Assembly: GCA_020631105.1 (NCBI GenBank)
Contig: JAHDHW010000003.1
Span: forward strand, 41,811 to 105,810
Reading direction: 5' to 3'
Length of the DNA stretch: 64,000 nucleotides
From: Saprospiraceae bacterium
GTDB taxonomy: Bacteria; Bacteroidota; Bacteroidia; Chitinophagales; Saprospiraceae
Position numbers and translations under genes: made by a program. Below, one piece after another: positions 1 through 8,761 of the stretch. The first letter of the stretch is position 1, and each line of letters starts with the position of its first letter. The notes beneath the pieces were generated by a model, which saw only the letters and a list, made by a program, of their open reading frames with translations, did not search any database and was not told the DNA's origin.

Positions 1-456
1 GTTTCCTGGATACTCACCAATGGTACAGAGCAGTTTACTTCTTCTGAATTTAATCCAATTTTTGAATTAGAGACCTCTGGAGAATATGATTTAACGCTGA
101 TTGGTGAAAACGGGAATACGGGGTGCTTAGATACGCTAAATAAAGAAGAGTATATAAAAGTACTAAGTGAATCAGATTTACCGGATGACGTTTTCGTCGC
201 TAATATCTTTACCCCCAATAATGATGGAAATAATGACATCCTTTTTGCAAGAGGAAAGGATTTGGTTAGCCTTGACTTCATGGTTTATGACCAGCAAGGA
301 CAGTTAGTTTTTAGGTCAACGGACAAGCAAATTGGATGGGATGGAAGGATAAAGGGCAGTGACCCAATAAGTGCAAACTATCATTTTGTGCTTAAATATA
401 TCAATCGATTTGGTACTTCAAAAGCATTGAAAGGAAAGGTTGTTTTACTACGATAA
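1..456 (+). CDS. T9SS type B sorting domain protein (C-terminal fragment)
   Basis: Frame 1 is open from the first base to the TAA at 454-456, so this is the 3' end of a gene that starts before the window. The visible 151 residues finish an Ig/PKD-like beta-sandwich (about residues 1-55) and then show the gliding-motility-associated C-terminal domain (CHU_C), with NIFTPNNDGNNDI at about residues 71-83 and a GWDG motif near residue 111. This domain sends large surface adhesins through the type IX secretion system (type B route). A PorP/SprF gene follows 39 bp downstream, which is the usual partner arrangement for type B cargo. The function of the missing N-terminal part cannot be judged. Confidence 0.9.
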   Translation, partial: VSWILTNGTEQFTSSEFNPIFELETSGEYDLTLIGENGNTGCLDTLNKEEYIKVLSESDLPDDVFVANIFTPNNDGNNDILFARGKDLVSLDFMVYDQQGQLVFRSTDKQIGWDGRIKGSDPISANYHFVLKYINRFGTSKALKGKVVLLR

Positions 457-495
457 CAACCATTTAATTCACCACGGCTAATTTTACCCGAAGTT

Positions 496-1440
496 ATGAG
501 AACACTAATTACAAGAACAATATTTTTACTATTATTTTTGGTTGTCCTTCATGAGAAAAGTAATGCTCAAGAAAACCGCTTCGCACAAGAAGAAATAATT
601 TTACGTGCTTTGGCACCATCCTCTCTTGGGGCGATAGAAGAAAATAATGGGCAACTACAAGCAAGTTATCGTTCGCGTTGGGACCAGGATACGCCATATC
701 GGGATATGTTTTTAGCATATCAATACCGATTAAAAGAGTTTACACTGGGTGGTAAGCTGATGCAGAATGATGCAGGAGTTGCTTCCCTGGCGGTTGCAAA
801 GTTAACGCTTGACTTAGCCTATCAAAAAATATTGAACCGCTCCGGAGATCGATTTAGCTTTGGGGCCAGTGCCGGAGTAGTACAAAATCGTATGCTTAGC
901 GGTCAATTGAAATTTGATTCACAATACAATGAAAATACTGGATTTCAAGAAGAGTATAACAGTGGGGAGACCCTTATGCTCGACAATCAAATCAATCCAA
1001 TTTTTGACGCCGGATTTTCTTTTCAGAAATTTTTCTTTGCATCGGACTTAACGCTCGGGCTGTCAGCCCAAAACCTGACGCGATACAGACAACAATTCTT
1101 AAGCGAAGCGGTCAATACTCCTCGGACCTATAATGCTTATGCTAGATATAATATCGAACTAGCGGATGAAATAGGAGCGGGAGTATTTATACATTACCAG
1201 TATTATGCGGGGATTCATGTGCCTTTGGTACTTGTTCAGGGCCGCTATTTGATTGACGATGAAATCGAAATTAGTGCAGGTCTTGGTAAGCGATTATATA
1301 ACACGGCTTTAGTGACAGCAGGTATGAAATGGAAAGGACTGGGCGTAAACTTGAGTTATGAGATGGGAGCAGAAAAAAACTTATTAGCGAATCAGATTTT
1401 TGAAGTGGGTGTATCCTACCAATTGAAGATTGAGTATTAG
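496..1440 (+). CDS. PorP/SprF family type IX secretion membrane protein
   Basis: A 314-residue protein with a Sec signal peptide (hydrophobic core FLLLFLVVL) ending at SNA/Q, so Gln is the likely first mature residue. The rest is a run of amphipathic beta strands with the family's typical pattern, including the NPIFDAGFSF region and a late strand ending in YQLKIEY. PorP/SprF proteins are outer-membrane beta-barrels that work with T9SS type B cargo, in some systems by anchoring or releasing the cargo at the surface. The gene sits directly after a CHU_C cargo gene and probably shares its transcript. Start ATG 496 is chosen because it gives a complete signal peptide. No clear terminator follows. 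Confidence 0.9.
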   Translation: MRTLITRTIFLLLFLVVLHEKSNAQENRFAQEEIILRALAPSSLGAIEENNGQLQASYRSRWDQDTPYRDMFLAYQYRLKEFTLGGKLMQNDAGVASLAVAKLTLDLAYQKILNRSGDRFSFGASAGVVQNRMLSGQLKFDSQYNENTGFQEEYNSGETLMLDNQINPIFDAGFSFQKFFFASDLTLGLSAQNLTRYRQQFLSEAVNTPRTYNAYARYNIELADEIGAGVFIHYQYYAGIHVPLVLVQGRYLIDDEIEISAGLGKRLYNTALVTAGMKWKGLGVNLSYEMGAEKNLLANQIFEVGVSYQLKIEY

Positions 1441-1635
1441 GACGGTTCAAAAGAATTCTAAACTTTTAGAAAATAGCCAAGATTGAATCTGGAATTTCCA
1501 ATTTTGAATAAAAATCACTTATCGATAATTCCGTCTAACTGCTTATGGATCATGTAAACCTAAAAACTAATCTTCATTCAATATTATTTTATTCGAGATT
1601 CAATATTCTTTCAAACAACCCTGTTCGAGTATTGA

Positions 1636-2073
1636 TTATTTACTGGCTTCAACTACATTTTTTAATCTGCGAAGATCCGCCATTTGTTGTTTCTTCATCT
1701 GACCTTTCATAAAAAAAGAAAAGAGGTTAAAGATTGCGGGCTTTAACCGGACATGGGTATTCGTTACGACTCGGGTACCTCCACCTAAATTAAGGAATTT
1801 AAACTCAAGATCAGTCTCCATATTTTTATGAGAAAGGTGAGTCTTAAAGGACTTTTCCGGAATGATATCCAAAACCCTTTCTTGTACCTCTAATTTACCT
1901 GCACTGTCTTTGTAGATGTGAGTCGCCGTACTACCCTTTCCACGGTTTCTGCCTTTTTTAGGTTGATAAGTCTCAAAGCCATCTACCCAACGATGCAAAT
2001 GTTTTGAACTTACCGTGAATCGGTATACTTCCTTGATACTTCGATTAATCTCTATACTGGAACTAAACTTCAT
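1636..2073 (-). CDS. SRPBCC (START-like) family protein
   Basis: A 145-residue soluble protein with the helix-grip layout of the SRPBCC/polyketide-cyclase family: an N-terminal strand (FSSSIEINRS), an early helix with a tryptophan (HRWVDGF), central strands, and a long basic C-terminal helix. Family members bind small hydrophobic ligands, and many in Bacteroidota have no assigned role. It has no signal peptide. A possible -7 promoter element (TACTTTTG on the minus strand) lies at 2119-2126. It points away from the PorP gene and has no obvious functional partner. The ligand is unknown. Confidence 0.75.
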   Translation of the reverse strand: MKFSSSIEINRSIKEVYRFTVSSKHLHRWVDGFETYQPKKGRNRGKGSTATHIYKDSAGKLEVQERVLDIIPEKSFKTHLSHKNMETDLEFKFLNLGGGTRVVTNTHVRLKPAIFNLFSFFMKGQMKKQQMADLRRLKNVVEASK

Positions 2074-2290
2074 GTTGACAATAAATTAGACTACAAGTTA
2101 AAAGGACTTATTTTAATACAAAAGTAAATCGCAAAAGTTGATCTAAGGTTTTCTGCTTTGCCTGGAATTTTCTTTTTATTCACCGATAATACCTGATAAG
2201 CCTTCGTAGGGAAAACGAGCAAGATAGATTCCAAAGTAAGGATACATCGCGCGCGAACCACCGTTGGATCCAGGATGTAACTCCGTGAAT

Positions 2291-2327
2291 AAAAAAAGCG
2301 AAGACCTCTGTGTAAAGATCCTCGCTT
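2291..2327 (-). terminator. Intrinsic terminator of infB
   Basis: On the minus strand a 12-bp stem (2327-2316 with 2307-2296, two G-U pairs) with an 8-base loop is followed by a run of T. It lies 35 bases after the infB stop codon and would end the rimP-nusA-infB transcript. Confidence 0.85.
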
Positions 2328-2361
2328 ATAAAAGTTTCTAGTTTATATCCTTGAAGATGGA

Positions 2362-5304
2362 TCAACCATCGTAAGTTTGTTTTACTTCAACAATCTCATA
2401 ACCTTCGATTACATCATCCGGTTTGATATCGTTGAAATTCTTGATACTAATACCACACTCCATTCCATTTCTAACTTCTTTAACATCATCCTTGAAGCGC
2501 TTAAGCGAAGAAATTTCACCAACAGCACCTTCCTTCGTAGGGAAAATAACGATTCCATTACGGATAAGGCGAACTTTAGTATTACGAGTGATCTTGCCTT
2601 CTTCTACAAGACAACCGGCAATGGTACCAACCTTACTGATTTTGTAAGTTTCTTGTACACGTACTTGCGCGATAATCTTCTCTTCTTTAGTTGGCTCCAA
2701 CATTCCTTCGATCGCCATCTTAATCTCTTCGATTGCTTCGTAGATAATAGAATATCCTTTGATTTGTACACCTTCACGCTCTGCTAATTTACGAGCTCCG
2801 AGTGATGGACGAACCTGGAAACCAATGATGATCGCATCAGAAGCCGATGCAAGCAATACGTCAGACTCAATGATTTGTCCAACCGCTTTATGAATAACAT
2901 TAACCTGTACAGTCTCGATTGATAATTTGATCAAGGAATCTGAAAGTGCCTCAATAGAACCATCCACATCACCTTTAACGATAAGATTAAGTTCTTTAAA
3001 GGTACCTAATGCAAGACGACGACCAATCTCATCTAAGCTAATACGTTTGTTTGCTCGGTTGGCTTGCTCACGAGAAATTTGAGCTCGTTTCGATGCAATT
3101 CTTCTTGCTTCCGGTTCATTCTCTGTTTCTTTAAATTTCTCACCTGCTTGTGGTGCACCACTAAGCCCAAGTACAAGGACAGGAGTTGAAGGCCCTGCAT
3201 CTTTTACTTTTTTACCTCGCTCATTAAACATAGCTTTTACCTTTCCGGAATATTCACCAGCTACTAAAGGATCTCCAACGTGGAGTGTACCTGTTTGTAC
3301 TAACATCTTCGTTACATATCCCCGACCTTTATCGAGAGATGCCTCCAGGATAGTACCTGTTGACATACGATCAGGATTAGCTTTCAGCTCAAGCATTTCT
3401 GCCTGAAGTAAAACCTTCTCCAGAAGTTCATCAATATTTTGTCCGGTCTTTGCCGAGATATCTTGAGATTGATATTCTCCACCCCACTCTTCAACTAACA
3501 AGTTCATGTTAGCAAGTTCTTGCTTAATCCGCTCAGGTTGAGCTCCCGCTTTATCAATCTTATTGATTGCAAAAACGATTGGAACACCTGCTGCTTGTGC
3601 GTGGCTAATGGCTTCTTTCGTTTGAGGCATTATATTATCGTCAGCAGAGATAATAACGATTGCAACGTCAGTTACTTTCGCACCACGTGCCCGCATCGCA
3701 GTAAAGGCCTCGTGACCAGGAGTATCCAGGAAGGTAATACGTTTGTTGTCTTCACCTACATTTACTTCGTAGGCTCCGATGTGCTGTGTAATACCACCGG
3801 CTTCTCCTTCAGCTACTTTTGCATTTCGAATATAATCCAGCAAAGATGTTTTACCATGATCAACGTGACCCATAACAGTTACGATAGGTGCACGAGGTAC
3901 TAAATCTTCCGGATCATCGATAATCTCTTCTTCCTCCTCGACTTGTTCTTCTGCGCTGATAAACTCTACCTCATGTCCAAACTCTTCCGCAACAAGCTCA
4001 ATAATCTCTGCATCAAGTCGCTGATTAATCGAAACGATTACACCAAGATTCATACAAGTGGTGATTACATCCGTAACGGAGACATCCATAAGACTTGCAA
4101 GTTCAGAAACAGATACAAACTCTGTCACCTGTAATTTGCCAGTCTCCTTTTCTGCTTCGATCAATTCTTGTTTCTCCCTTAATCGATCTCTGTTATCTCT
4201 ACGAAGTTTTTGACGCTTACGTTTATTCCCTCCGGAGAGTCGCGCCATTGTCTGTTTGATCTTTTCCTCAATCTCTTTCTGGCTGACCTCTTTAACATCG
4301 TCTCTGGTTGGTTTTCTTCCGCCGCCGCTTCTATTATTGTTGCCGCCTCTGTTGTTGTTACCACCGCCGCCGCTTCCGCTGCCGCCACTGCCAATGGATA
4401 CTTTTTTACGTCTTCTTTTTCTACGACGTGGAGCATCGTCACTTCCAGAATTCCCTGTGGATTGAGTATCTGATTTTCCTTGAGCAGCTGGTTTTTTCTC
4501 TGGCTCAACTTTTTTCTTCTTTTTAGCCGGCTTTTTAAGCTTATCCGTGTCAATTTTTCCAAGAATCTTAAGTCCTTTCAACTGCGGTGCTTCAGCACGA
4601 ACTGTTTTCGGAGCATTTGGATTCTCTTTGGTATAATCGACAGGAGCCGGTGCTTCTTTTATAGGTTCCTCTGCCGGGGTTTCCTTTTTAGGGGCAGCTT
4701 TTGGTGCTTCACTTACTGGAGCGACTTTTTCTTCTGCCTTAGGTTTGGGTTCTGGCTTAGGAGTAGGAGCCGGTGCTTCTTTTTTCTTTGGTTTCTTTTT
4801 TAAGTCTTCTAAGTCGATTTTACCTTTGATAGTAAGGCCAACCTTTGGAGATTCCTCGATGTTTTCCTCTTCTGCTTTTACTTCGGGTTCTGCTTTTACT
4901 TCAGGCTCTACAACCTCTTCTTCGACAGCTTGAGGTTCTGGCTCAGGAGCAACAACCTCCTCGGGTTCAGGTATAGGCTCAGGTTCCTGCACAACCACTT
5001 CAGGTTCTGGCTCAGGTTCTGGCGTTTCTGTTACGGGTGGAGTAGCTGGGCTAGGAGGAGTAAAAGGCGGTGGAGTTTGTTCAGCCTGTTTGTTAGCCGG
5101 ACGTGTACCAATGATGATTTGGTCCGCTTGCTCTTTGATGTCCATTGAACCACGGAATTCTTTCGTGAGCTCATTGATCATCTCATCGGAGACCTTTGCT
5201 GTAGGCTTGTTTTCGATGTCAAAGCCGTTATCGACTAAGAAATCTACTATTGTAGATGTACCTACGTTTAACTCTTTTGCTATCTTAATAAGACGTTTGG
5301 CCAT
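2362..5304 (-). CDS. infB: Translation initiation factor IF-2
   Basis: A 980-residue protein. It begins with an IF2 N-terminal domain ([15 protein letters not shown]), followed by a long Pro/Glu/Ala/Lys-rich linker (about residues 75-300) and a Gly/Asn-rich basic patch near 310-330. The GTPase domain has [17 protein letters not shown] and NKID motifs, and the beta-barrel and fMet-tRNA-binding C-terminal domains follow. IF-2 delivers initiator tRNA to the 30S subunit and promotes subunit joining. The acidic repeats in the linker explain the long antisense open frames in this region. It lies after nusA, but 309 bases away. That gap holds two hairpins and a possible promoter, so infB may be partly independent of nusA. 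Its own terminator is at 2291-2327. Confidence 0.98.
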   Translation of the reverse strand: MAKRLIKIAKELNVGTSTIVDFLVDNGFDIENKPTAKVSDEMINELTKEFRGSMDIKEQADQIIIGTRPANKQAEQTPPPFTPPSPATPPVTETPEPEPEPEVVVQEPEPIPEPEEVVAPEPEPQAVEEEVVEPEVKAEPEVKAEEENIEESPKVGLTIKGKIDLEDLKKKPKKKEAPAPTPKPEPKPKAEEKVAPVSEAPKAAPKKETPAEEPIKEAPAPVDYTKENPNAPKTVRAEAPQLKGLKILGKIDTDKLKKPAKKKKKVEPEKKPAAQGKSDTQSTGNSGSDDAPRRRKRRRKKVSIGSGGSGSGGGGNNNRGGNNNRSGGGRKPTRDDVKEVSQKEIEEKIKQTMARLSGGNKRKRQKLRRDNRDRLREKQELIEAEKETGKLQVTEFVSVSELASLMDVSVTDVITTCMNLGVIVSINQRLDAEIIELVAEEFGHEVEFISAEEQVEEEEEIIDDPEDLVPRAPIVTVMGHVDHGKTSLLDYIRNAKVAEGEAGGITQHIGAYEVNVGEDNKRITFLDTPGHEAFTAMRARGAKVTDVAIVIISADDNIMPQTKEAISHAQAAGVPIVFAINKIDKAGAQPERIKQELANMNLLVEEWGGEYQSQDISAKTGQNIDELLEKVLLQAEMLELKANPDRMSTGTILEASLDKGRGYVTKMLVQTGTLHVGDPLVAGEYSGKVKAMFNERGKKVKDAGPSTPVLVLGLSGAPQAGEKFKETENEPEARRIASKRAQISREQANRANKRISLDEIGRRLALGTFKELNLIVKGDVDGSIEALSDSLIKLSIETVQVNVIHKAVGQIIESDVLLASASDAIIIGFQVRPSLGARKLAEREGVQIKGYSIIYEAIEEIKMAIEGMLEPTKEEKIIAQVRVQETYKISKVGTIAGCLVEEGKITRNTKVRLIRNGIVIFPTKEGAVGEISSLKRFKDDVKEVRNGMECGISIKNFNDIKPDDVIEGYEIVEVKQTYDG

Positions 5305-5471
5305 TAATTACTTTTTGGACTTCTGTTTGAATCTTAGATAGACAAAAGCTTTTCCGATAAGAGAAATCAATTCTATTGGTTACATAACTTAGTTAACAGT
5401 TTTGTGAACAAATTAAACTCATCTAAAAAAAGCTTTGTCAAGAGAAGATATACCTTCTCCTAAATTTGGCG

Positions 5472-5479
5472 CAAAGTTA
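5472..5479 (-). promoter_or_regulatory. Candidate infB promoter (-7 element)
   Basis: The minus strand reads TAACTTTG, a perfect TAnnTTTG match, about 170 bases before the infB start. No clear TTG sits 20 bases upstream, so this is a moderate call. It would allow infB expression beyond the hairpins after nusA. Confidence 0.4.
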
Positions 5480-5527
5480 AGGGAAAACTAACTCATTCGC
5501 ACCATAAACATTTCATTTAATGCGTAA

Positions 5528-5606
5528 AAACGGAGCTTTAGTTCCGTTTATATCTTTTTTATTGGGCAAAAACAGCATATCTAACTTATTAGTATGCTGT
5601 TTTGCC
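5528..5606 (-). terminator. Two hairpins downstream of nusA
   Basis: The first hairpin after nusA pairs 5606-5593 with 5579-5565 (13-14 bp, one bulged A). It is followed by A-rich rather than T-rich sequence, so it may protect the 3' end. The second pairs 5549-5541 with 5536-5528 and is followed on the minus strand by TTTTTACG, as in an intrinsic terminator. They lie between nusA and infB and could reduce read-through or act as a processing site. Confidence 0.6.
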
Positions 5607-5613
5607 TTAATTT

Positions 5614-6858
5614 TTACTGTTGATCTTCAAACTCTGAACGAAGAATATTCAATACGTCATCGACTGTTTCTTCCTCAAGATCTGTTCGACGAATAAGCTC
5701 ATCACGGCTTAATTCTAAAACACTACGAGCAGAATCACATCCGATATTCTTTAAAGAATCGATGATCCAGCTTTCGATCTCATCTGCAAATTCTTCTAAA
5801 TCGACATCATCAATTTCCATTTCATCATTATTTCTAAAGACGTCGATTTCAAAACCAGTTAACTTTGACGCTAACTTAATATTCGTACCTCCTTTACCAA
5901 TAGCCAAGGATACTTGATCAGGTTCTAAGTAAACCGCTGCACGCATATCGTCTAAGTCAAGATCTATTGAACTAACCTTAGCTGGCGTAAGCGAACGTTG
6001 AATAAAAAGTTGATGGTTATTCGTAAAGTTGACAATGTCAATGTTTTCATTTTTTAACTCCCGAACAATACCATGAATCCGCGAACCCTTCATACCTACA
6101 CAGGCACCTACAGGATCAATACGATCATCATAGGACTCAACCGCAACTTTCGCACGTTCACCAGGCATTCGGACAATTTTCTTAACGGTAATCAAACCAT
6201 CCTCAATCTCCGGTACTTCTTGTTCAAGCAATTTCTCTAAGAATGTATTGTCTGTACGAGATACGATAACCACTGGAGTATTGTTTTTCATTTCAACCTT
6301 ACGGATGATACCTCGTACCATGTCTCCTTTACGGAAAAAATCACCTCGGATCATTTCATTACGAGGCATGATTAATTCATTACCAGTTGCATCGTCAATT
6401 ACAAGAATTTCTCGCTTTAAAATCTGATGAACTTCTCCAACTACAATCTCTCCTACTCGATCAACGTAGCTCTTGTAAACATCATCTTTTTCGAGCTCCA
6501 TAATTCTGGAGATCAAAGTTTGTCGAGCGGCCATAATAGCACGACGGCCAAAATCTTCAAGATGTAACTGCTCGTAACATTCTTCTCCGATTTCATAATC
6601 CTCATCGATGCTCAATGCTTCTGAAATGGAGATTTGGCTACGGTCATCTAGTACTTCACCATCTGGGACAATCTCCCGAACACGCCACAACTCAAGGTCA
6701 CCTTTTGTAGTGTTGACGATCACATCAAAATTTTCGTCAGATCCGAATTTTTTACGAATCAAAGTTCGGAATACATCTTCCAAAACGCGAACCATCGTCG
6801 GACGGTCAATATTCTTTCCGGATTTAAAATCCGAGAAAGTTTCAACTAAGTTCATCAT
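5614..6858 (-). CDS. nusA: Transcription termination/antitermination protein NusA
   Basis: A 414-residue protein with the NusA order of domains: an N-terminal RNA-polymerase-binding domain (residues about 1-130), an S1 domain (about 135-200), two KH domains (GMKGSRIHGIVREL and IGKGGTNIKLASKL are their GxxG loops), and a short helical C-terminal part. NusA binds RNA polymerase and nascent RNA to control pausing, termination and antitermination. It lies 53 bases after rimP and before infB, the widely conserved order. Two adjacent ATG codons open the frame, and either could be used. A small hairpin (6889-6906) sits in the rimP-nusA gap. Confidence 0.97.
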   Translation of the reverse strand: MMNLVETFSDFKSGKNIDRPTMVRVLEDVFRTLIRKKFGSDENFDVIVNTTKGDLELWRVREIVPDGEVLDDRSQISISEALSIDEDYEIGEECYEQLHLEDFGRRAIMAARQTLISRIMELEKDDVYKSYVDRVGEIVVGEVHQILKREILVIDDATGNELIMPRNEMIRGDFFRKGDMVRGIIRKVEMKNNTPVVIVSRTDNTFLEKLLEQEVPEIEDGLITVKKIVRMPGERAKVAVESYDDRIDPVGACVGMKGSRIHGIVRELKNENIDIVNFTNNHQLFIQRSLTPAKVSSIDLDLDDMRAAVYLEPDQVSLAIGKGGTNIKLASKLTGFEIDVFRNNDEMEIDDVDLEEFADEIESWIIDSLKNIGCDSARSVLELSRDELIRRTDLEEETVDDVLNILRSEFEDQQ

Positions 6859-6911
6859 GACTTAAAAGAGTTTAGATTTTATTTAGGGCGCAACACTTTT
6901 GTTGCGATAGT

Positions 6912-7391
6912 TTATTTGTTAAATGAAATTTTGACAACTGCTTTTTCAATATTGTCAAAATTAATTTCATGCGTAAGGACCTTAGATACTTTTTTCTTTC
7001 CTTCCTTAACTCTTGTTTTTTCTTCTAAAAAGATAGCATCATCATCTAATCGAACTAGCGTACCAGTAAATTTCTGACCTTCGGAAGTTTTTACTTCCAT
7101 TTTGCGGCCAATGTTCTTAGGGTATTGCCGCTTAAATTGTAGAGGTCGTCCTATACCTGGCGAAGAAACCTCTAAGGTGTACTTTTCTCCCATCCACTTA
7201 TTCTCTTCAATATGGTGCTCAAGGTATCTACTTAGTCTTTGACATTTTTTAAATGTCATACTCGAGTCGCTGTCTACAAATGCTTCCAGCTTCGAGTTAT
7301 TATGATTAACCTCCACCACAAAACAATCATCAAAATCTTCTTCTTGGAATTTTTCGTTGAGAAGTTCGATAATTTGTTCTTTTATATCCAT
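6912..7391 (-). CDS. rimP: Ribosome maturation factor RimP
   Basis: A 159-residue protein with the RimP pattern: an N-terminal alpha/beta domain containing SRYLEHHIEE, the conserved LEVSSPGIGRPL motif at about residues 73-84, and a C-terminal SH3-like domain that binds ribosomal protein S12. It is needed for 30S subunit maturation. It is the first gene of rimP-nusA-infB. Its promoter lies at 7468-7498, and the short leader contains an intrinsic-terminator-like hairpin (7411-7445). A five-codon frame (7392-7406, ATG to TGA) ends directly before the rimP ATG. Confidence 0.96.
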   Translation of the reverse strand: MDIKEQIIELLNEKFQEEDFDDCFVVEVNHNNSKLEAFVDSDSSMTFKKCQRLSRYLEHHIEENKWMGEKYTLEVSSPGIGRPLQFKRQYPKNIGRKMEVKTSEGQKFTGTLVRLDDDAIFLEEKTRVKEGKKKVSKVLTHEINFDNIEKAVVKISFNK

Positions 7392-7406
7392 TCAAAAAAG
7401 GGTCAT
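7392..7406 (-). other. Possible mini-ORF abutting the rimP start
   Basis: Minus-strand ATG ACC CTT TTT TGA encodes a 4-residue peptide whose stop codon directly precedes the rimP ATG. It could couple leader translation to rimP translation, but may be chance. Confidence 0.25.
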
Positions 7407-7410
7407 GTAC

Positions 7411-7445
7411 TAAAAATAAAAAGAGGGAACTGTTGCGTTCCCTCT
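7411..7445 (-). terminator. Leader terminator/attenuator upstream of rimP
   Basis: On the minus strand a perfect 9-bp stem (AGAGGGAAC with GTTCCCTCT, 7445-7437 with 7430-7422) and a 6-base loop are followed at once by TTTTTATTTTTA. It lies after the rimP promoter and 20 bases before the rimP start, so polymerase must pass it to express rimP-nusA-infB. No gene ends here on either strand. This is the classic layout of a transcription attenuator. Confidence 0.7.
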
Positions 7446-7467
7446 CCGATTTTACTAGAAAGTTGCA

Positions 7468-7498
7468 CAAATATACGGCTTTTTGTTCGACAATGCAA
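7468..7498 (-). promoter_or_regulatory. Promoter of rimP-nusA-infB
   Basis: On the minus strand TTG (7498-7496), 20 bases, then TATATTTG (7475-7468) matches the Bacteroidota primary-sigma consensus. Transcription would start near 7461, leaving a leader of about 70 bases that holds the terminator-like hairpin. Confidence 0.75.
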
Positions 7499-7558
7499 TA
7501 GGCAAGATTTCCTGCAAAACTCATCGATAAAAAGCCTATTCTCTAAACCCTGCTTATG

Positions 7559-7566
7559 TATCTTTG
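7559..7566 (+). promoter_or_regulatory. Candidate mqnC promoter (-7 element)
   Basis: TATCTTTG is a perfect TAnnTTTG match, 27 bases before the mqnC ATG and divergent from the rimP promoter. The -33 position lacks a clear TTG. Confidence 0.5.
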
Positions 7567-7593
7567 TTTCGTATATACACAAACTCATAGAAG

Positions 7594-8736
7594 ATGAATA
7601 TTGATAAACTCTTAGATAAGGCATTGAAGCTTGAATGGCTCACGATTGATGAAGGGGTATACCTTTTTGAAAATGCACCAACTACTGAATTAATGTATGT
7701 TGGAAATCAGATGCGTCAGCATCATGTACCTAATAATACGGTAACCTGGATAATTGACCGCAACTCAAACACCACTAATGTGTGTATTGCAAATTGTAAG
7801 TTTTGCAATTTTTATCGCCGACCAGGCCATGAAGAGTCTTACATCACTTCTATTGAGGAATACAAAAAGAAAATAGAAGAGACTTTCGCTTACGGAGGAG
7901 AACAGCTTTTGCTACAAGGAGGGCATCATCCGGATTTGGGTTTGCAGTATTATGTTGATTTATTCAAAGAGCTCAAATCCTTATACCCTAACTTGAAATT
8001 ACATGCTCTCGGGCCACCGGAGATTGCTCATATAACCAAGTTAGAAGGGACAAATCATACTGATGTTTTAGCTGCTTTACAAGAAGCTGGCCTGGACTCA
8101 TTACCCGGAGCAGGCGCAGAAATTTTAAATGATCGTGTACGGCGATTAATTTCTAAAGGAAAGTGTAGCGGTAAAGAATGGCTTGATGTTATGCGCGCAG
8201 CACATCAGTTAAATATGACCACTTCTGCAACTATGATGTTTGGTCATATCGAAACGAATCGGGAACGAATGGAGCACTTTGCGGATATTCGACAGGTACA
8301 ATCAGAGAAACCTGAAGGAGCTAAAGGTTTTATTGCTTTTATTCCCTGGCCATTTCAAGACGAAGATACCATCCTTAAGAAAATCAAACGCGCAAGAAAT
8401 AACTGTACAGGGGATGAGTATTTACGGATGATCGCAATGAGTAGAATCATGTTGCCGAATATTACAAATATCCAGGCCTCATGGTTAACCGTCGGAAAAC
8501 CTACGGCACAGTTATGTTTACATGCAGGTGCAAATGACTTTGGTAGTATCATGATCGAAGAGAATGTAGTATCTGCAGCAGGTGCAGCTTTCCGATTCAC
8601 CGCAAATGGAATCCAGGAAGCAATTAAAGAGGCGGGATACACACCTCAACTGCGCAACCAACAGTACGAATATCGAGAATTGCCAAAGGACATTAAACAA
8701 CAAGAGCTTGATCGTTCAACTATGATTGTCGACTAA
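7594..8736 (+). CDS. mqnC: Cyclic dehypoxanthinyl futalosine synthase (radical SAM)
   Basis: A 380-residue radical SAM enzyme with the CX3CX2C iron-sulfur motif at Cys64, Cys68 and Cys71 (VCIANCKFC), followed by the GGEQLLLQGG SAM-binding segment. The MqnC-type N-terminus (TWIIDRNSNTTNVC) separates it from MqnE. MqnC cyclises dehypoxanthine futalosine in the futalosine route to menaquinone, the respiratory quinone of most Bacteroidota. Start ATG 7594 follows a -7 element by 27 bases. The next gene encodes a purine nucleoside phosphorylase, and its upstream ATG even overlaps the mqnC end, so the two are probably co-transcribed. The other mqn genes are not in the window. Confidence 0.93.
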   Translation: MNIDKLLDKALKLEWLTIDEGVYLFENAPTTELMYVGNQMRQHHVPNNTVTWIIDRNSNTTNVCIANCKFCNFYRRPGHEESYITSIEEYKKKIEETFAYGGEQLLLQGGHHPDLGLQYYVDLFKELKSLYPNLKLHALGPPEIAHITKLEGTNHTDVLAALQEAGLDSLPGAGAEILNDRVRRLISKGKCSGKEWLDVMRAAHQLNMTTSATMMFGHIETNRERMEHFADIRQVQSEKPEGAKGFIAFIPWPFQDEDTILKKIKRARNNCTGDEYLRMIAMSRIMLPNITNIQASWLTVGKPTAQLCLHAGANDFGSIMIEENVVSAAGAAFRFTANGIQEAIKEAGYTPQLRNQQYEYRELPKDIKQQELDRSTMIVD

Positions 8737-8761
8737 GTGCTCAAACCTACAAAATCAAACC

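Noticed and set aside
2180..2365. Minus-strand open frame of 61 codons after infB
   Set aside because: It starts inside the infB stop region, runs through the infB terminator and has no protein-like composition.
4179..4933. Several long open frames on both strands within infB
   Set aside because: They come from the Pro/Glu/Gly-rich low-complexity linker of IF-2 and have repetitive, non-protein-like sequence.
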